This document shows positions 6,384 to 13,815 of a stretch of DNA of 14,313 bases, one piece after another (the stretch's first letter is position 1; each line of letters begins with the position of its first letter). A model generated the notes under the pieces. It had not been told where the DNA came from and did no database searches. It was given only the letters and a program-made list of their open reading frames with translations. The translations under genes were made by a program, and so were the position numbers. The stretch covers positions 1 through 14,313 of the forward strand of contig JACMJP010000107.1 in the NCBI GenBank assembly GCA_014380545.1, written 5' to 3'. The DNA is from Chitinophagales bacterium (GTDB taxonomy: Bacteria > Bacteroidota > Bacteroidia > Chitinophagales > BACL12).

Positions 6384-8216
6384 TTATCTCAATAATGTAA
6401 TTGTACCCTTTTTTGTAATTGGATTATTCAGGTAATCTTTTCCGGCAAATATATACATGTATGATCCAATTTCCTGTTGTTTTCCGTCATAAGTTCCATC
6501 CCAGCCCTGAGTTATATCGGCAGTTTGAAAAACCAATTTCCCCCATCTGTTGTACACACTGAAAATTTGTAAACTTATTTCGTCAAATGTAATAATATTT
6601 AATTTATCATTAATGCCATCTCCATTTGGTGTAAATACATTTGGAATATAAAGTGAAGATGGTAAAAGAACAGTTATAACAGTTGAGTCTATGTATTCAC
6701 AACCCAGCTCAGATGTAACAGTTAAATAATACATAGTTGTAACTTCCGGTGAAGCAAGCGGATTGCAATCATTTGGGTCATCAAGAGATTCTGCAGGTTC
6801 CCACGAACAACTAACACCACCGGTACCTTCCAGCTCAGTGGATACACCCCATGGAATTATTTGACCGGGACCGGCATCGGGAAAAGCTTCTTCAACTTGC
6901 ACTGTAACGGTGTCCCAATTTATACATTGGTAATAAACACCTGTAACAATATAACTTGTGGTGGCAATTGGTGTTGCTTCTACTGTTTGCCCTACATATT
7001 CATTTAATGTTTCGAATTCATTCCATATATAAACATTTGCACCCTCAGCCTGTAATGTTACCGTTTCACCGGGGCAAATAATTGTATCCGGCCATGCTGT
7101 TAGCGGAACAAAATCATTAATATCAATTACAATGCTATCGCCTGAGGAAACTGCGCATGATAGTTCACCTGAAATAATAATATTTTCCAATCCTTCAAGT
7201 ATACCATCACCAAAAACTTCAATTAAAAATGTTTCAATTGTATCTCCCGGTAAAAAAGTTACCGTTGTTGGCAAAGTACTGTAATCAATTCCATTTGTTG
7301 CCGAGCCCTCGATTATAAGATTCACTTCTATTGTATCAAGAGGTGGGAAGCTTAATGTAAAATCAAGTTGTCCGTTATTGCAAACTTCAATTAAAGTAGG
7401 ATAAGCATCAATATCATACGTATATTCAATTGCAACTCCCGGGCTATTTAAACTTCCTGCTTTAATAAATACACCTGAATCAAGAACACAATCTCCCGCA
7501 TCAGCAAGTACAAGTTTCAGGTGATATGTTTCGCAGGGTAACACTGCATGTTTAGCTTTTAACACAGTTGTAAACCCATCATACTGTATATAATAATCAT
7601 CTGTTGAATAAGGCGAACTCCAGCCATCGCCATTCTCTACATAATATTCTTCATTTACAGTAGTGTTCACATTATTAATAGTAACAGGATCTGTTGTTCC
7701 GGGAACCAAAGCCATATTTTCAGTTCCCGTTATTCCCGGTCCTGAAATAAAAAATGCAAATCCATCATTATATGATGAAAAAACATACTCTAAATATTCT
7801 TCACTGCCAAATACATATTCGAAGGAAACTGAATCGGAAGTTGCCACTATATCAAATTCCAAAATACATGCATCATAAGTAAATTCATCAATGTAATCCT
7901 CTAAATCATCATCACCTGATGTAGATGCGCAAGTACCCGAACTTCCCATATTATTAGGTCCTTCTGTCCATTCAATCCCTCCGGATGTGAGCACAATCCC
8001 ACTGTCAAGACCAAGATTACAATCAATACACTCAAATTTTCCCGCAGCTCCATCAGCACAGTCCAGAGTAATTCCTGAAATAGTAACGCCGTAACCTACT
8101 AAAGAACTTGCAAGATCGTCACCTGAATAGCCATCAGTAGCAACTAATTGGGCATTTGCATTTTGAGCATATAAAAAGCATGAAAGCAAAAAGATTGAAT
8201 AGAATAATTTTTTCAT
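6384..8216 (-). CDS. Secreted choice-of-anchor L protein with type B T9SS sorting domain (paralog 2)
   Basis: This 610-residue exported protein has a signal peptide (1-22, NANA|Q). A choice-of-anchor L type domain at about 28-265 carries LVGYGVTISGITLDC, DSGIVLTSG and FEYVFGSEEYLEYV. A Calx-beta-like region (about 285-368) is marked by GSATNGIDYSTLP and FLPGDTIETF. Two Ig/PKD-like repeats (about 372-440 and 446-517) follow. The last ~90 residues are the gliding-motility-associated C-terminal domain (PNVFTPNGDGINDKL, VYNRWGKLVF, GWDGTYDGKQQEIGSYMY, KKGTITLLR), the signal for T9SS export. It is a tandem duplicate of the upstream gene, collinear along its whole length. It has four extra cysteines (96, 243, 470, 484). 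It likely acts at the cell surface as an adhesin-like protein; no enzymatic motif is seen. It sits second in the operon, 19 bases before porP. Confidence 0.93.
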   Translation of the reverse strand: MKKLFYSIFLLSCFLYAQNANAQLVATDGYSGDDLASSLVGYGVTISGITLDCADGAAGKFECIDCNLGLDSGIVLTSGGIEWTEGPNNMGSSGTCASTSGDDDLEDYIDEFTYDACILEFDIVATSDSVSFEYVFGSEEYLEYVFSSYNDGFAFFISGPGITGTENMALVPGTTDPVTINNVNTTVNEEYYVENGDGWSSPYSTDDYYIQYDGFTTVLKAKHAVLPCETYHLKLVLADAGDCVLDSGVFIKAGSLNSPGVAIEYTYDIDAYPTLIEVCNNGQLDFTLSFPPLDTIEVNLIIEGSATNGIDYSTLPTTVTFLPGDTIETFLIEVFGDGILEGLENIIISGELSCAVSSGDSIVIDINDFVPLTAWPDTIICPGETVTLQAEGANVYIWNEFETLNEYVGQTVEATPIATTSYIVTGVYYQCINWDTVTVQVEEAFPDAGPGQIIPWGVSTELEGTGGVSCSWEPAESLDDPNDCNPLASPEVTTMYYLTVTSELGCEYIDSTVITVLLPSSLYIPNVFTPNGDGINDKLNIITFDEISLQIFSVYNRWGKLVFQTADITQGWDGTYDGKQQEIGSYMYIFAGKDYLNNPITKKGTITLLR

Positions 8217-8235
8217 AATACTTAAATTAATTGCA

Positions 8236-10086
8236 TTACCTCACAAGCGTAAATGCACCCTTGTGGCTATAAATATTTCCATCAAAATCTGATGCTTCAA
8301 AAACATATACATAGTTTCCTATTGGCTGTTCATTACTGTTATAAGTTCCATCCCATGCAGGGTCAGTTGATGTTGTTTCAAAGACCAATTCGCCCCAGCG
8401 GTTATAAATGCTCATTGCAAAACTTGCAAGTACTCCTCTGTTTACCATACTGAACAGATCATTAAATCCATCACCATTCGGGCTGAATGCATTCGGGAAA
8501 ACAATTATTGGTGTGTTGGAAACAAATACAGTTACTTCATCATAACTTACACAGCCATTTTCATCTGTAACTGTAACAGTGTATGTTGTTGTTGTTGTTG
8601 GGGTGGCAATTGGATTTTGTGCATTCGGATCATTTAATGAACCTGATGGAGTCCATGAATAATCTGTTCCGCCACTTCCGTTTAGTGTTGCTGATTCTGA
8701 AATAATAATTGTTGTATCATTTCCTGCGTTGGCAAGTGGTGGTGAAAGATTTACAGTTGATGTAACAGTATTGATACATGCACCTAATGTTCCGGTAACT
8801 GAGTAAACTATATTTTCTGCTGGTGTTGCTTCTGTAATTTCTCCTGTTGCGTTGCTGAGTGTTTCTGCAGGTGACCATGAATAACTTGTTGCCCCATCAG
8901 CTTCAATTGTTACTGAGGCTCCCGGGCAAATAATTGTATCAATTGGTATGATACTGAGTGGTAAATAATCATGAACATTTACAATAAGGCTATCACCAAT
9001 TCCTGTAATACATCCTCCTGATTCCACTGTAAATACAATTGTTTCGAGACCTTCTGTAAGTGCGTCTTCTAATACGATTATTGGAAGTGTGTAAGAAACT
9101 TCGCCGGGTAAAAATTCAATTGTGGTAGGGATGGTTTCATAATCAACACCGTTTGTTGCAGTACCAAGCACATTAATTATCACTTCAAAAGTATCAACGG
9201 GTGCGAAAGAAAGATCAAGAATTAAAGTCCCGTTATTGCATGTTTCAATTAAATCAGGATAACCTCCAAGATCTGTAGAATATGTAATTTCAACCCCGGG
9301 GCTAGAAAGACTTTCTGCTTTAATAAATACACCGGAATCTAATACGCCATCCCCCATATCACTAATTGCAAGTTTTAAATGATATGTTTCGCATGGTATT
9401 ACAGCTCTTTTTGCTGTTAATACTGTAGTATATCCGTCTAATTGAATATAATATTCATCCGTTGAATAAGGTGATGTATATCCGTCACCATTATCTACAT
9501 AATATTCTGAATAGCTGCCGCTGTTTACATTATTAATTGATACAGCCGTAGATGTTCCCGGAACTAGGGCAATATTTTCGAGATCGGTTATTCCCGGGCC
9601 GCTGATAAAAAACCCAAATACATCATTATAACTGCTTCCTACCCATTCAAGATATTCTTCTGAACCGAAAACATAATCAAATACCACAGTATCAGAAGTT
9701 ACCGTCAGGTCAAATTCAAGAACACATGCATCATATGATTCAAATCCCGGTAAAAGAGTTTCAAGGTCTGAATCTCCATCAGTGCCAACATCCATTCCAT
9801 CACTCCCGCTGTCATTGGGCCCTTCAACAAAAATAGCATTACCGGAAGTAAGCACTATTCCTGAATCTATTCCCAGACTACAATCAATACAATTAAAAAA
9901 GCCCGCTCCTCCATCATAACAATCCAATTCTATTTCACTAAGAGTAACTCCAACACCTACTAAAGATGTTGCCAGCTCTTCACCGCTTGTTGATTCTATT
10001 ACATCAATTTGCGCAAAAGCTATATCAGTTAAAAAAACAACTGTGCAAATAGTTAATAATAATGAGGAGCATCTTAAGTACATCAT
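8236..10086 (-). CDS. Secreted choice-of-anchor L protein with type B T9SS sorting domain (paralog 1)
   Basis: First gene of the operon, encoding 616 residues. A signal peptide (about 1-26, AFA|Q) precedes a choice-of-anchor L domain (about 30-270) with SLVGVGVTLSEIELDC, DSGIVLTSG and FDYVFGSEEYLEWV. A Calx-beta-like domain follows at about 290-374 (GTATNGVDYETIP, FLPGEV), then Ig/PKD-like repeats at about 380-446 and 452-523 (LANAGNDTTI, SGGTDYSWTPSGSLNDP). The C-terminal sorting domain (about 528-616) shows FPNAFSPNGDGFNDLF, IYNRWGELVF and DPAWDGTYNSNEQPIGNYVY, and ends GAFTLVR. The ten conserved cysteines match those of the neighbouring paralog. The C-terminal signal directs T9SS secretion of the type B kind, linked to PorP/SprF partners. 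Its role is probably cell-surface binding, inferred only from architecture. Met1 and Met2 are adjacent possible starts. Confidence 0.93.
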   Translation of the reverse strand: MMYLRCSSLLLTICTVVFLTDIAFAQIDVIESTSGEELATSLVGVGVTLSEIELDCYDGGAGFFNCIDCSLGIDSGIVLTSGNAIFVEGPNDSGSDGMDVGTDGDSDLETLLPGFESYDACVLEFDLTVTSDTVVFDYVFGSEEYLEWVGSSYNDVFGFFISGPGITDLENIALVPGTSTAVSINNVNSGSYSEYYVDNGDGYTSPYSTDEYYIQLDGYTTVLTAKRAVIPCETYHLKLAISDMGDGVLDSGVFIKAESLSSPGVEITYSTDLGGYPDLIETCNNGTLILDLSFAPVDTFEVIINVLGTATNGVDYETIPTTIEFLPGEVSYTLPIIVLEDALTEGLETIVFTVESGGCITGIGDSLIVNVHDYLPLSIIPIDTIICPGASVTIEADGATSYSWSPAETLSNATGEITEATPAENIVYSVTGTLGACINTVTSTVNLSPPLANAGNDTTIIISESATLNGSGGTDYSWTPSGSLNDPNAQNPIATPTTTTTYTVTVTDENGCVSYDEVTVFVSNTPIIVFPNAFSPNGDGFNDLFSMVNRGVLASFAMSIYNRWGELVFETTSTDPAWDGTYNSNEQPIGNYVYVFEASDFDGNIYSHKGAFTLVR

Positions 10087-10120
10087 TTCATCAAATTGAA
10101 TTAAGTTTTAAAATGAATCT

Positions 10121-10128
10121 CAAACTTA
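10121..10128 (-). promoter_or_regulatory. Putative -7 promoter box of the four-gene secretion operon
   Basis: On the minus strand 10128-10121 is TAAGTTTG, a perfect TAnnTTTG match. Transcription would start near 10114-10116, about 28 bases before the first ATG. A TTTG lies upstream at a spacing of 25, slightly longer than the usual 17-23. The 151-base gap to lgt shows no clear lgt terminator. Confidence 0.55.
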
Positions 10129-10237
10129 CAAAAAAATGATGGAAGAAATGAAGCAAACTGCAATAAAAAATTACATATTCTGACTTAATTATGACTAATG
10201 CAGATCAAGACTTAAGAACTTTAACATGTATTTACTT

Positions 10238-11548
10238 TTAAGCGGTCTTTATTCTGCTGTTCCGCATTTTTAGTACGATCATAAAACCTAAACCGAAAAG
10301 AATTAAAGCAACGGAAATAAAGGTGGCTTGTGTAGCTTCAATACCCATAAAGTTAAGCACATTATTCACTCTTATTGTTTCAATAAAATATCTTTCAACA
10401 CCTGTGAGAATAATATAAAATGCGAATAACATTCCGGGTATTTTCCATTTTTTACGCAGGAACCATAAGATTGAAAATATAATACCGCACATTATTATTT
10501 CATAAATAGGAGTTGGGAAAACGGGTGTTGGCAAAAAATAACACTTTGGCTCATCACATTCTTTAAATGGAATTCCATCGTCATTTACATTATGCGCATA
10601 ATTTTGGGCAACCCATGATCGGGGAATAAAAGAGGGTGCTTTAAAATTTGCATGCGGCACTTCATCAAATTTTTCAAAATCCTCCATATAATATTTTGGG
10701 TATTGTTTTAATGAATTTTTAAAGGATGAATCAGTTGCTATCTCTATTTCACCATTTGCATTTGAAATATAAGCTGCATTATAAATACCCCAATCTCCGT
10801 CGCCTGAAACCTGGCAGCCAATTCTGCCTACACCATAAGCAAGAATTAATGCAGGTGCAACCGCATCGCCAAGATGCAGAACACTTATTTTTTTTCTTTT
10901 TGCGTACCAAATAACACATGCAGCGCCAAGAAATAATCCGCCGTAAATTGTCAATCCGCTGAAAAAATTTCCAAGTGGATCCTCCATGAAATTTTTCCAT
11001 CCGCCGGGTTCTTCAAAATTTGAAAATATTTTTGCACCTGCTATTCCTGCTATTGCTGCAATTACCACAATATCACCAATACGATGATGCGGATACACAT
11101 CAATTGTTTTTTCCTGAGGTTTTGGTAATTGCTGTTGTTTTTTTTCACGGTATTTTAAATAAGCAAAAAGTGCAGCCAATAAAATACCACCAATAATATT
11201 TCCTTCTTTTGAAAAAATAAATACTTGCGGATTTTCTGAAAATGTTTTCCAGTTGAATATTGCCGCTATAAATTTGAAGCCAATGATAAAACCGAATATG
11301 GCATTAAAAATTATTTCAAGTGGTTTGGGTGGTTCACCAATAATTACTTTTTCAGGTGTTGATTGAAAAATACCTGCTCTTGCTTTTCTTTTTAATTCGA
11401 TAACTAAAATATAAGCCCCAGCCAAAAATGCCAATGCAACGAAGAAACCGAACATTTGAAGCGGTAGGGGTATATCCCAACCAAATACTTCACTGATAAA
11501 ATCAGTTAATGTTGCATATGAACGAAGTAATATAAAGTCAGTTGTCAT
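10238..11548 (-). CDS. lgt: Prolipoprotein diacylglyceryl transferase, enlarged form
   Basis: Lgt moves a diacylglyceryl group from phosphatidylglycerol to the lipobox cysteine of prolipoproteins in the inner membrane, the first step of lipoprotein maturation. The core signature GRIGCQVSGDGDWG (241-254) is clear. LTIYGGLFLG (199-208) matches the HGG/YGG motif, with Tyr202 where E. coli has His103, as in many other Lgt proteins. TGVERYFIETIR (382-393) carries Arg386, equivalent to the essential E. coli Arg239. At 436 residues it is much longer than the usual 260-300. There is extra N-terminal sequence with a charged cytoplasmic loop (131-150), and a roughly 90-residue hydrophilic insert (256-345) containing CDEPKC. 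It lies 32 bases after mtaB and is probably co-transcribed with it. Confidence 0.92.
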   Translation of the reverse strand: MTTDFILLRSYATLTDFISEVFGWDIPLPLQMFGFFVALAFLAGAYILVIELKRKARAGIFQSTPEKVIIGEPPKPLEIIFNAIFGFIIGFKFIAAIFNWKTFSENPQVFIFSKEGNIIGGILLAALFAYLKYREKKQQQLPKPQEKTIDVYPHHRIGDIVVIAAIAGIAGAKIFSNFEEPGGWKNFMEDPLGNFFSGLTIYGGLFLGAACVIWYAKRKKISVLHLGDAVAPALILAYGVGRIGCQVSGDGDWGIYNAAYISNANGEIEIATDSSFKNSLKQYPKYYMEDFEKFDEVPHANFKAPSFIPRSWVAQNYAHNVNDDGIPFKECDEPKCYFLPTPVFPTPIYEIIMCGIIFSILWFLRKKWKIPGMLFAFYIILTGVERYFIETIRVNNVLNFMGIEATQATFISVALILFGLGFMIVLKMRNSRIKTA

Positions 11549-11580
11549 TTGTGAGATGTATAAGTGAATGTTCTATGAAT

Positions 11581-12915
11581 TTAATAATTGGCGTAATCTT
11601 CAATTTCTGTAAGAACCGATTCGCCTGTTGCATCTAATTCTTTTAAAAACACAGGCGTAATTGTATTTACTAAAAGCGGATCGTATTGTGTTTTTGCCCT
11701 GATATAATTTTCTGTAAAACCAAATATATTTTCTCCGTCATGTTCTGCTTCCCACAAAACATTTTTTGTTGTGCCGATATTTTGTTCGTAAAAATATCTT
11801 CTCTTTTTTGCACTTAAATTAATGAGCTGTGCTGTTCTTTCTTCCCGAATCTTTTGCGGTACAATTCCATCCAAAATAATTGCATGTGTATTTGCTCTTT
11901 CAGAATAAGTGAACACATGCAAATAAGAAATATCAAGTGCATTTAAAAAATTATATGTTTCAAGAAAATCATCCTGTGTCTCACCCGGGAAACCTGTAAT
12001 TACATCAACCCCAATACAACAATGCGGCATTAATTTTTTAATTGTTTCAACTCTGTCAATATATACTTCCCTTAAATATCTCCTGCGCATTAATTTCAAA
12101 ATCTTGTTGTTGCCGCTTTGTAAAGGAATATGAAAATGGGGAACGAATTTATTTGAAGTGCTTACAAATTCAATTATTTCATTCGTTAGTAAGTTTGGCT
12201 CAATAGATGAAATCCTGAAACGTTCAATCCCTTTAATTGTATCAAGTTCTTTTACAAGATCAAAAAATGTTTCTGTATGTTTTGTCTCAGGATGTTGTTT
12301 TCCGAAATCACCTATATTCACTCCTGTTAAAACAATTTCAGTAATTCCTTTTTCTGCAATTTCATTTGCCATTTGTACAACATGTTCAACAGTATCACTT
12401 CGGCTTTTTCCTCTTGCTAACGGTATGGTACAAAACGAACATGTATAATCGCAACCATCCTGCACCTTTAAAAATGTTCTAGTTCGTTCACCAATTGAAT
12501 ATGCGCTTTTATAAATATTTACTTCCTGAACAGGTGAAGAAATAAACTCCCCCTTTTCTTTTTTATTTAGTTGAGATAAATAATTTATCAGATTAAATTT
12601 TTCAGCAGCGCCTAAAACAATATCAACACCCGGAATTTCTGAAATTTCTTTTGGTTTTAATTGTGCATAACAACCAACAACAACAATGTATGCATTTATA
12701 TTATGATTTAACGCCTGCCGTACAACTCTTCTGCATTTTTTATCAGCATGTTCAGTTACAGAGCAAGTATTTATAACATATACATCTGCGCCGTTTTGAA
12801 AAGGAATTTGTTTAAATCCATTTTCTTCCGCCATTCTTCCAAGCGTAGATGTTTCGGAATAATTGAGTTTGCAGCCTAAAGTATAAAATGATATGGATTT
12901 TTGTTGAACCTGCAT
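11581..12915 (-). CDS. mtaB: tRNA t6A37 methylthiotransferase MtaB (radical SAM)
   Basis: MtaB adds a methylthio group to C2 of N6-threonylcarbamoyladenosine at position 37 of tRNAs reading ANN codons. The 444-residue protein has the N-terminal MTTase domain with its three cluster cysteines: C15 (YTLGCKLNYSET), C51 (VINTCSVTEHADKKCRR) and C82 (VVGCYAQLKP). The radical SAM core follows with CxxxCxxC at C155-C159-C162 (DGCDYTCSFCTIPLARG). Further marks are EIVLTGVNIG (193-202), RISSIEPN (234-241) and HIPLQSGNNKILKLMRRRY (262-280). The C-terminal TRAM-like region binds RNA. TCSVT plus the long HADKKCRR segment favours MtaB over MiaB or RimO. It is followed by lgt. A -7 box ends 8 bases before the ATG, implying an almost leaderless mRNA. 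Confidence 0.95.
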   Translation of the reverse strand: MQVQQKSISFYTLGCKLNYSETSTLGRMAEENGFKQIPFQNGADVYVINTCSVTEHADKKCRRVVRQALNHNINAYIVVVGCYAQLKPKEISEIPGVDIVLGAAEKFNLINYLSQLNKKEKGEFISSPVQEVNIYKSAYSIGERTRTFLKVQDGCDYTCSFCTIPLARGKSRSDTVEHVVQMANEIAEKGITEIVLTGVNIGDFGKQHPETKHTETFFDLVKELDTIKGIERFRISSIEPNLLTNEIIEFVSTSNKFVPHFHIPLQSGNNKILKLMRRRYLREVYIDRVETIKKLMPHCCIGVDVITGFPGETQDDFLETYNFLNALDISYLHVFTYSERANTHAIILDGIVPQKIREERTAQLINLSAKKRRYFYEQNIGTTKNVLWEAEHDGENIFGFTENYIRAKTQYDPLLVNTITPVFLKELDATGESVLTEIEDYANY

Positions 12916-12923
12916 GTATGCGG

Positions 12924-12931
12924 CAAAGATA
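12924..12931 (-). promoter_or_regulatory. Putative -7 promoter box for mtaB-lgt
   Basis: On the minus strand 12931-12924 is TATCTTTG, a perfect TAnnTTTG match, in the 62-base gap before mtaB. Only 8 bases separate it from the ATG, so transcription would start 2-4 bases before the start codon. No good TTG element is seen at -33. Confidence 0.5.
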
Positions 12932-12977
12932 GGGAATCAAAAACGGGTAAATGGAATAATGATTTAACTTTTAATAT

Positions 12978-13772
12978 CTAAGAATGTTCTATAGTAACCA
13001 TTGTATGATCATCAGCAAGATATTTTACATAAATGATTTTCCCGGGTTGATATTTATAAACAGATTGTATAGCAATCACTCCTTTTGCTTCCGCATAAAA
13101 TGGTTCCTTCAAGCCCGGATGTACCTCAAGATAAAAATGCATAAAAGGATTTTCTCCGTTCACTCTCGGGCCCAGATCAACCGCAGAAATTATTTTTGCT
13201 TCTGCAGAAATACCATTGTACAATATTTTTTTATTCTTCTCTTCATTCTCCTGCAATATTTTTTCAAATGCTTTTACCGTATCAGTTTGTTGGGCAAATA
13301 AATTCACTGAAGGCTGGCCGCCTGTAGTATTGAAATTATCCAAAGTTCCAAAAGATTCAATTGCAACTTTCATTTTATTATTCTGATCGACCCGCACCAA
13401 CACCTGCATGCCCGCATGCACATTGCCGGTATCTAATCTTGAAATAACTTTATTTATTTTCACCTGATACGGTCTGTTATAATCATCCAATAATTCAATT
13501 GTAAACTTCACCTGCGGATTATTATTTATCGTAACATTTGTATCAGCATAATCAATTATTTTCCCCTGTTTTTGAATTCCGGTTTTTAATATTTTATTTG
13601 CAACTACCATAGGCCTGAATAAAAACCAATAGATACTAAAAAACACTGCTCCTAAAATTAAAAATAGGATTGTACCTGAAACAGGATTAGCCGAAATTGC
13701 TGCAATTGCTCCGATAATAAATCCTATACCTCCGCCGATCAACCCGACCCATACACCCCAATTCATTTTCAT
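12978..13772 (-). CDS. Two-TM membrane protein with a duplicated soluble domain, function unknown
   Basis: The function of this 264-residue protein is not recognised. It has two N-terminal membrane helices (about 6-27, glycine-rich, and 32-52) with a short turn, so most of the protein lies on one side of the membrane, probably the cytoplasm by the positive-inside rule (RP, NK after the second helix). The rest is two copies of a beta-rich domain. Copy one (61-139) begins ILKTGIQKQGKIIDYADTN and ends VLVRVDQNNKMKVAIE. Copy two (183-262) begins ILYNGISAEAKIISAVDLG and ends IIYVKYLADDHTMVTIE. A polar, partly helical linker (about 140-182, with a KAFEKILQENEEKNKK stretch) joins them. The fold resembles short SH3/OB-like barrels of DUF3592-type membrane proteins, which is an inference only. 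It diverges from the cyclase gene with 43 bases between start codons. Confidence 0.85.
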   Translation of the reverse strand: MKMNWGVWVGLIGGGIGFIIGAIAAISANPVSGTILFLILGAVFFSIYWFLFRPMVVANKILKTGIQKQGKIIDYADTNVTINNNPQVKFTIELLDDYNRPYQVKINKVISRLDTGNVHAGMQVLVRVDQNNKMKVAIESFGTLDNFNTTGGQPSVNLFAQQTDTVKAFEKILQENEEKNKKILYNGISAEAKIISAVDLGPRVNGENPFMHFYLEVHPGLKEPFYAEAKGVIAIQSVYKYQPGKIIYVKYLADDHTMVTIEHS

Positions 13773-13802
13773 AAAAATATTTTTTTCGGAAAATTAATAA
13801 AG

Positions 13803-13810
13803 TATTTTTG
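13803..13810 (+). promoter_or_regulatory. Putative -7 promoter box for the cyclase-family gene
   Basis: TATTTTTG is a perfect TAnnTTTG match ending 5 bases before the ATG at 13816. Transcription would start at or within a base or two of the start codon, which predicts a leaderless mRNA unless a downstream start is used. A TTG -33 element is not apparent in the A/T-rich upstream sequence. Confidence 0.45.
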
Positions 13811-13815
13811 ACTCT

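Noticed and set aside
10087..10237. Short direct repeats (GACTTAA, GACTAA) and loose dyads between lgt and the secretion operon
   Set aside because: Repeats are 6-7 bases in AT-rich DNA and no hairpin with a T-run could be drawn, so neither terminator nor operator is called.
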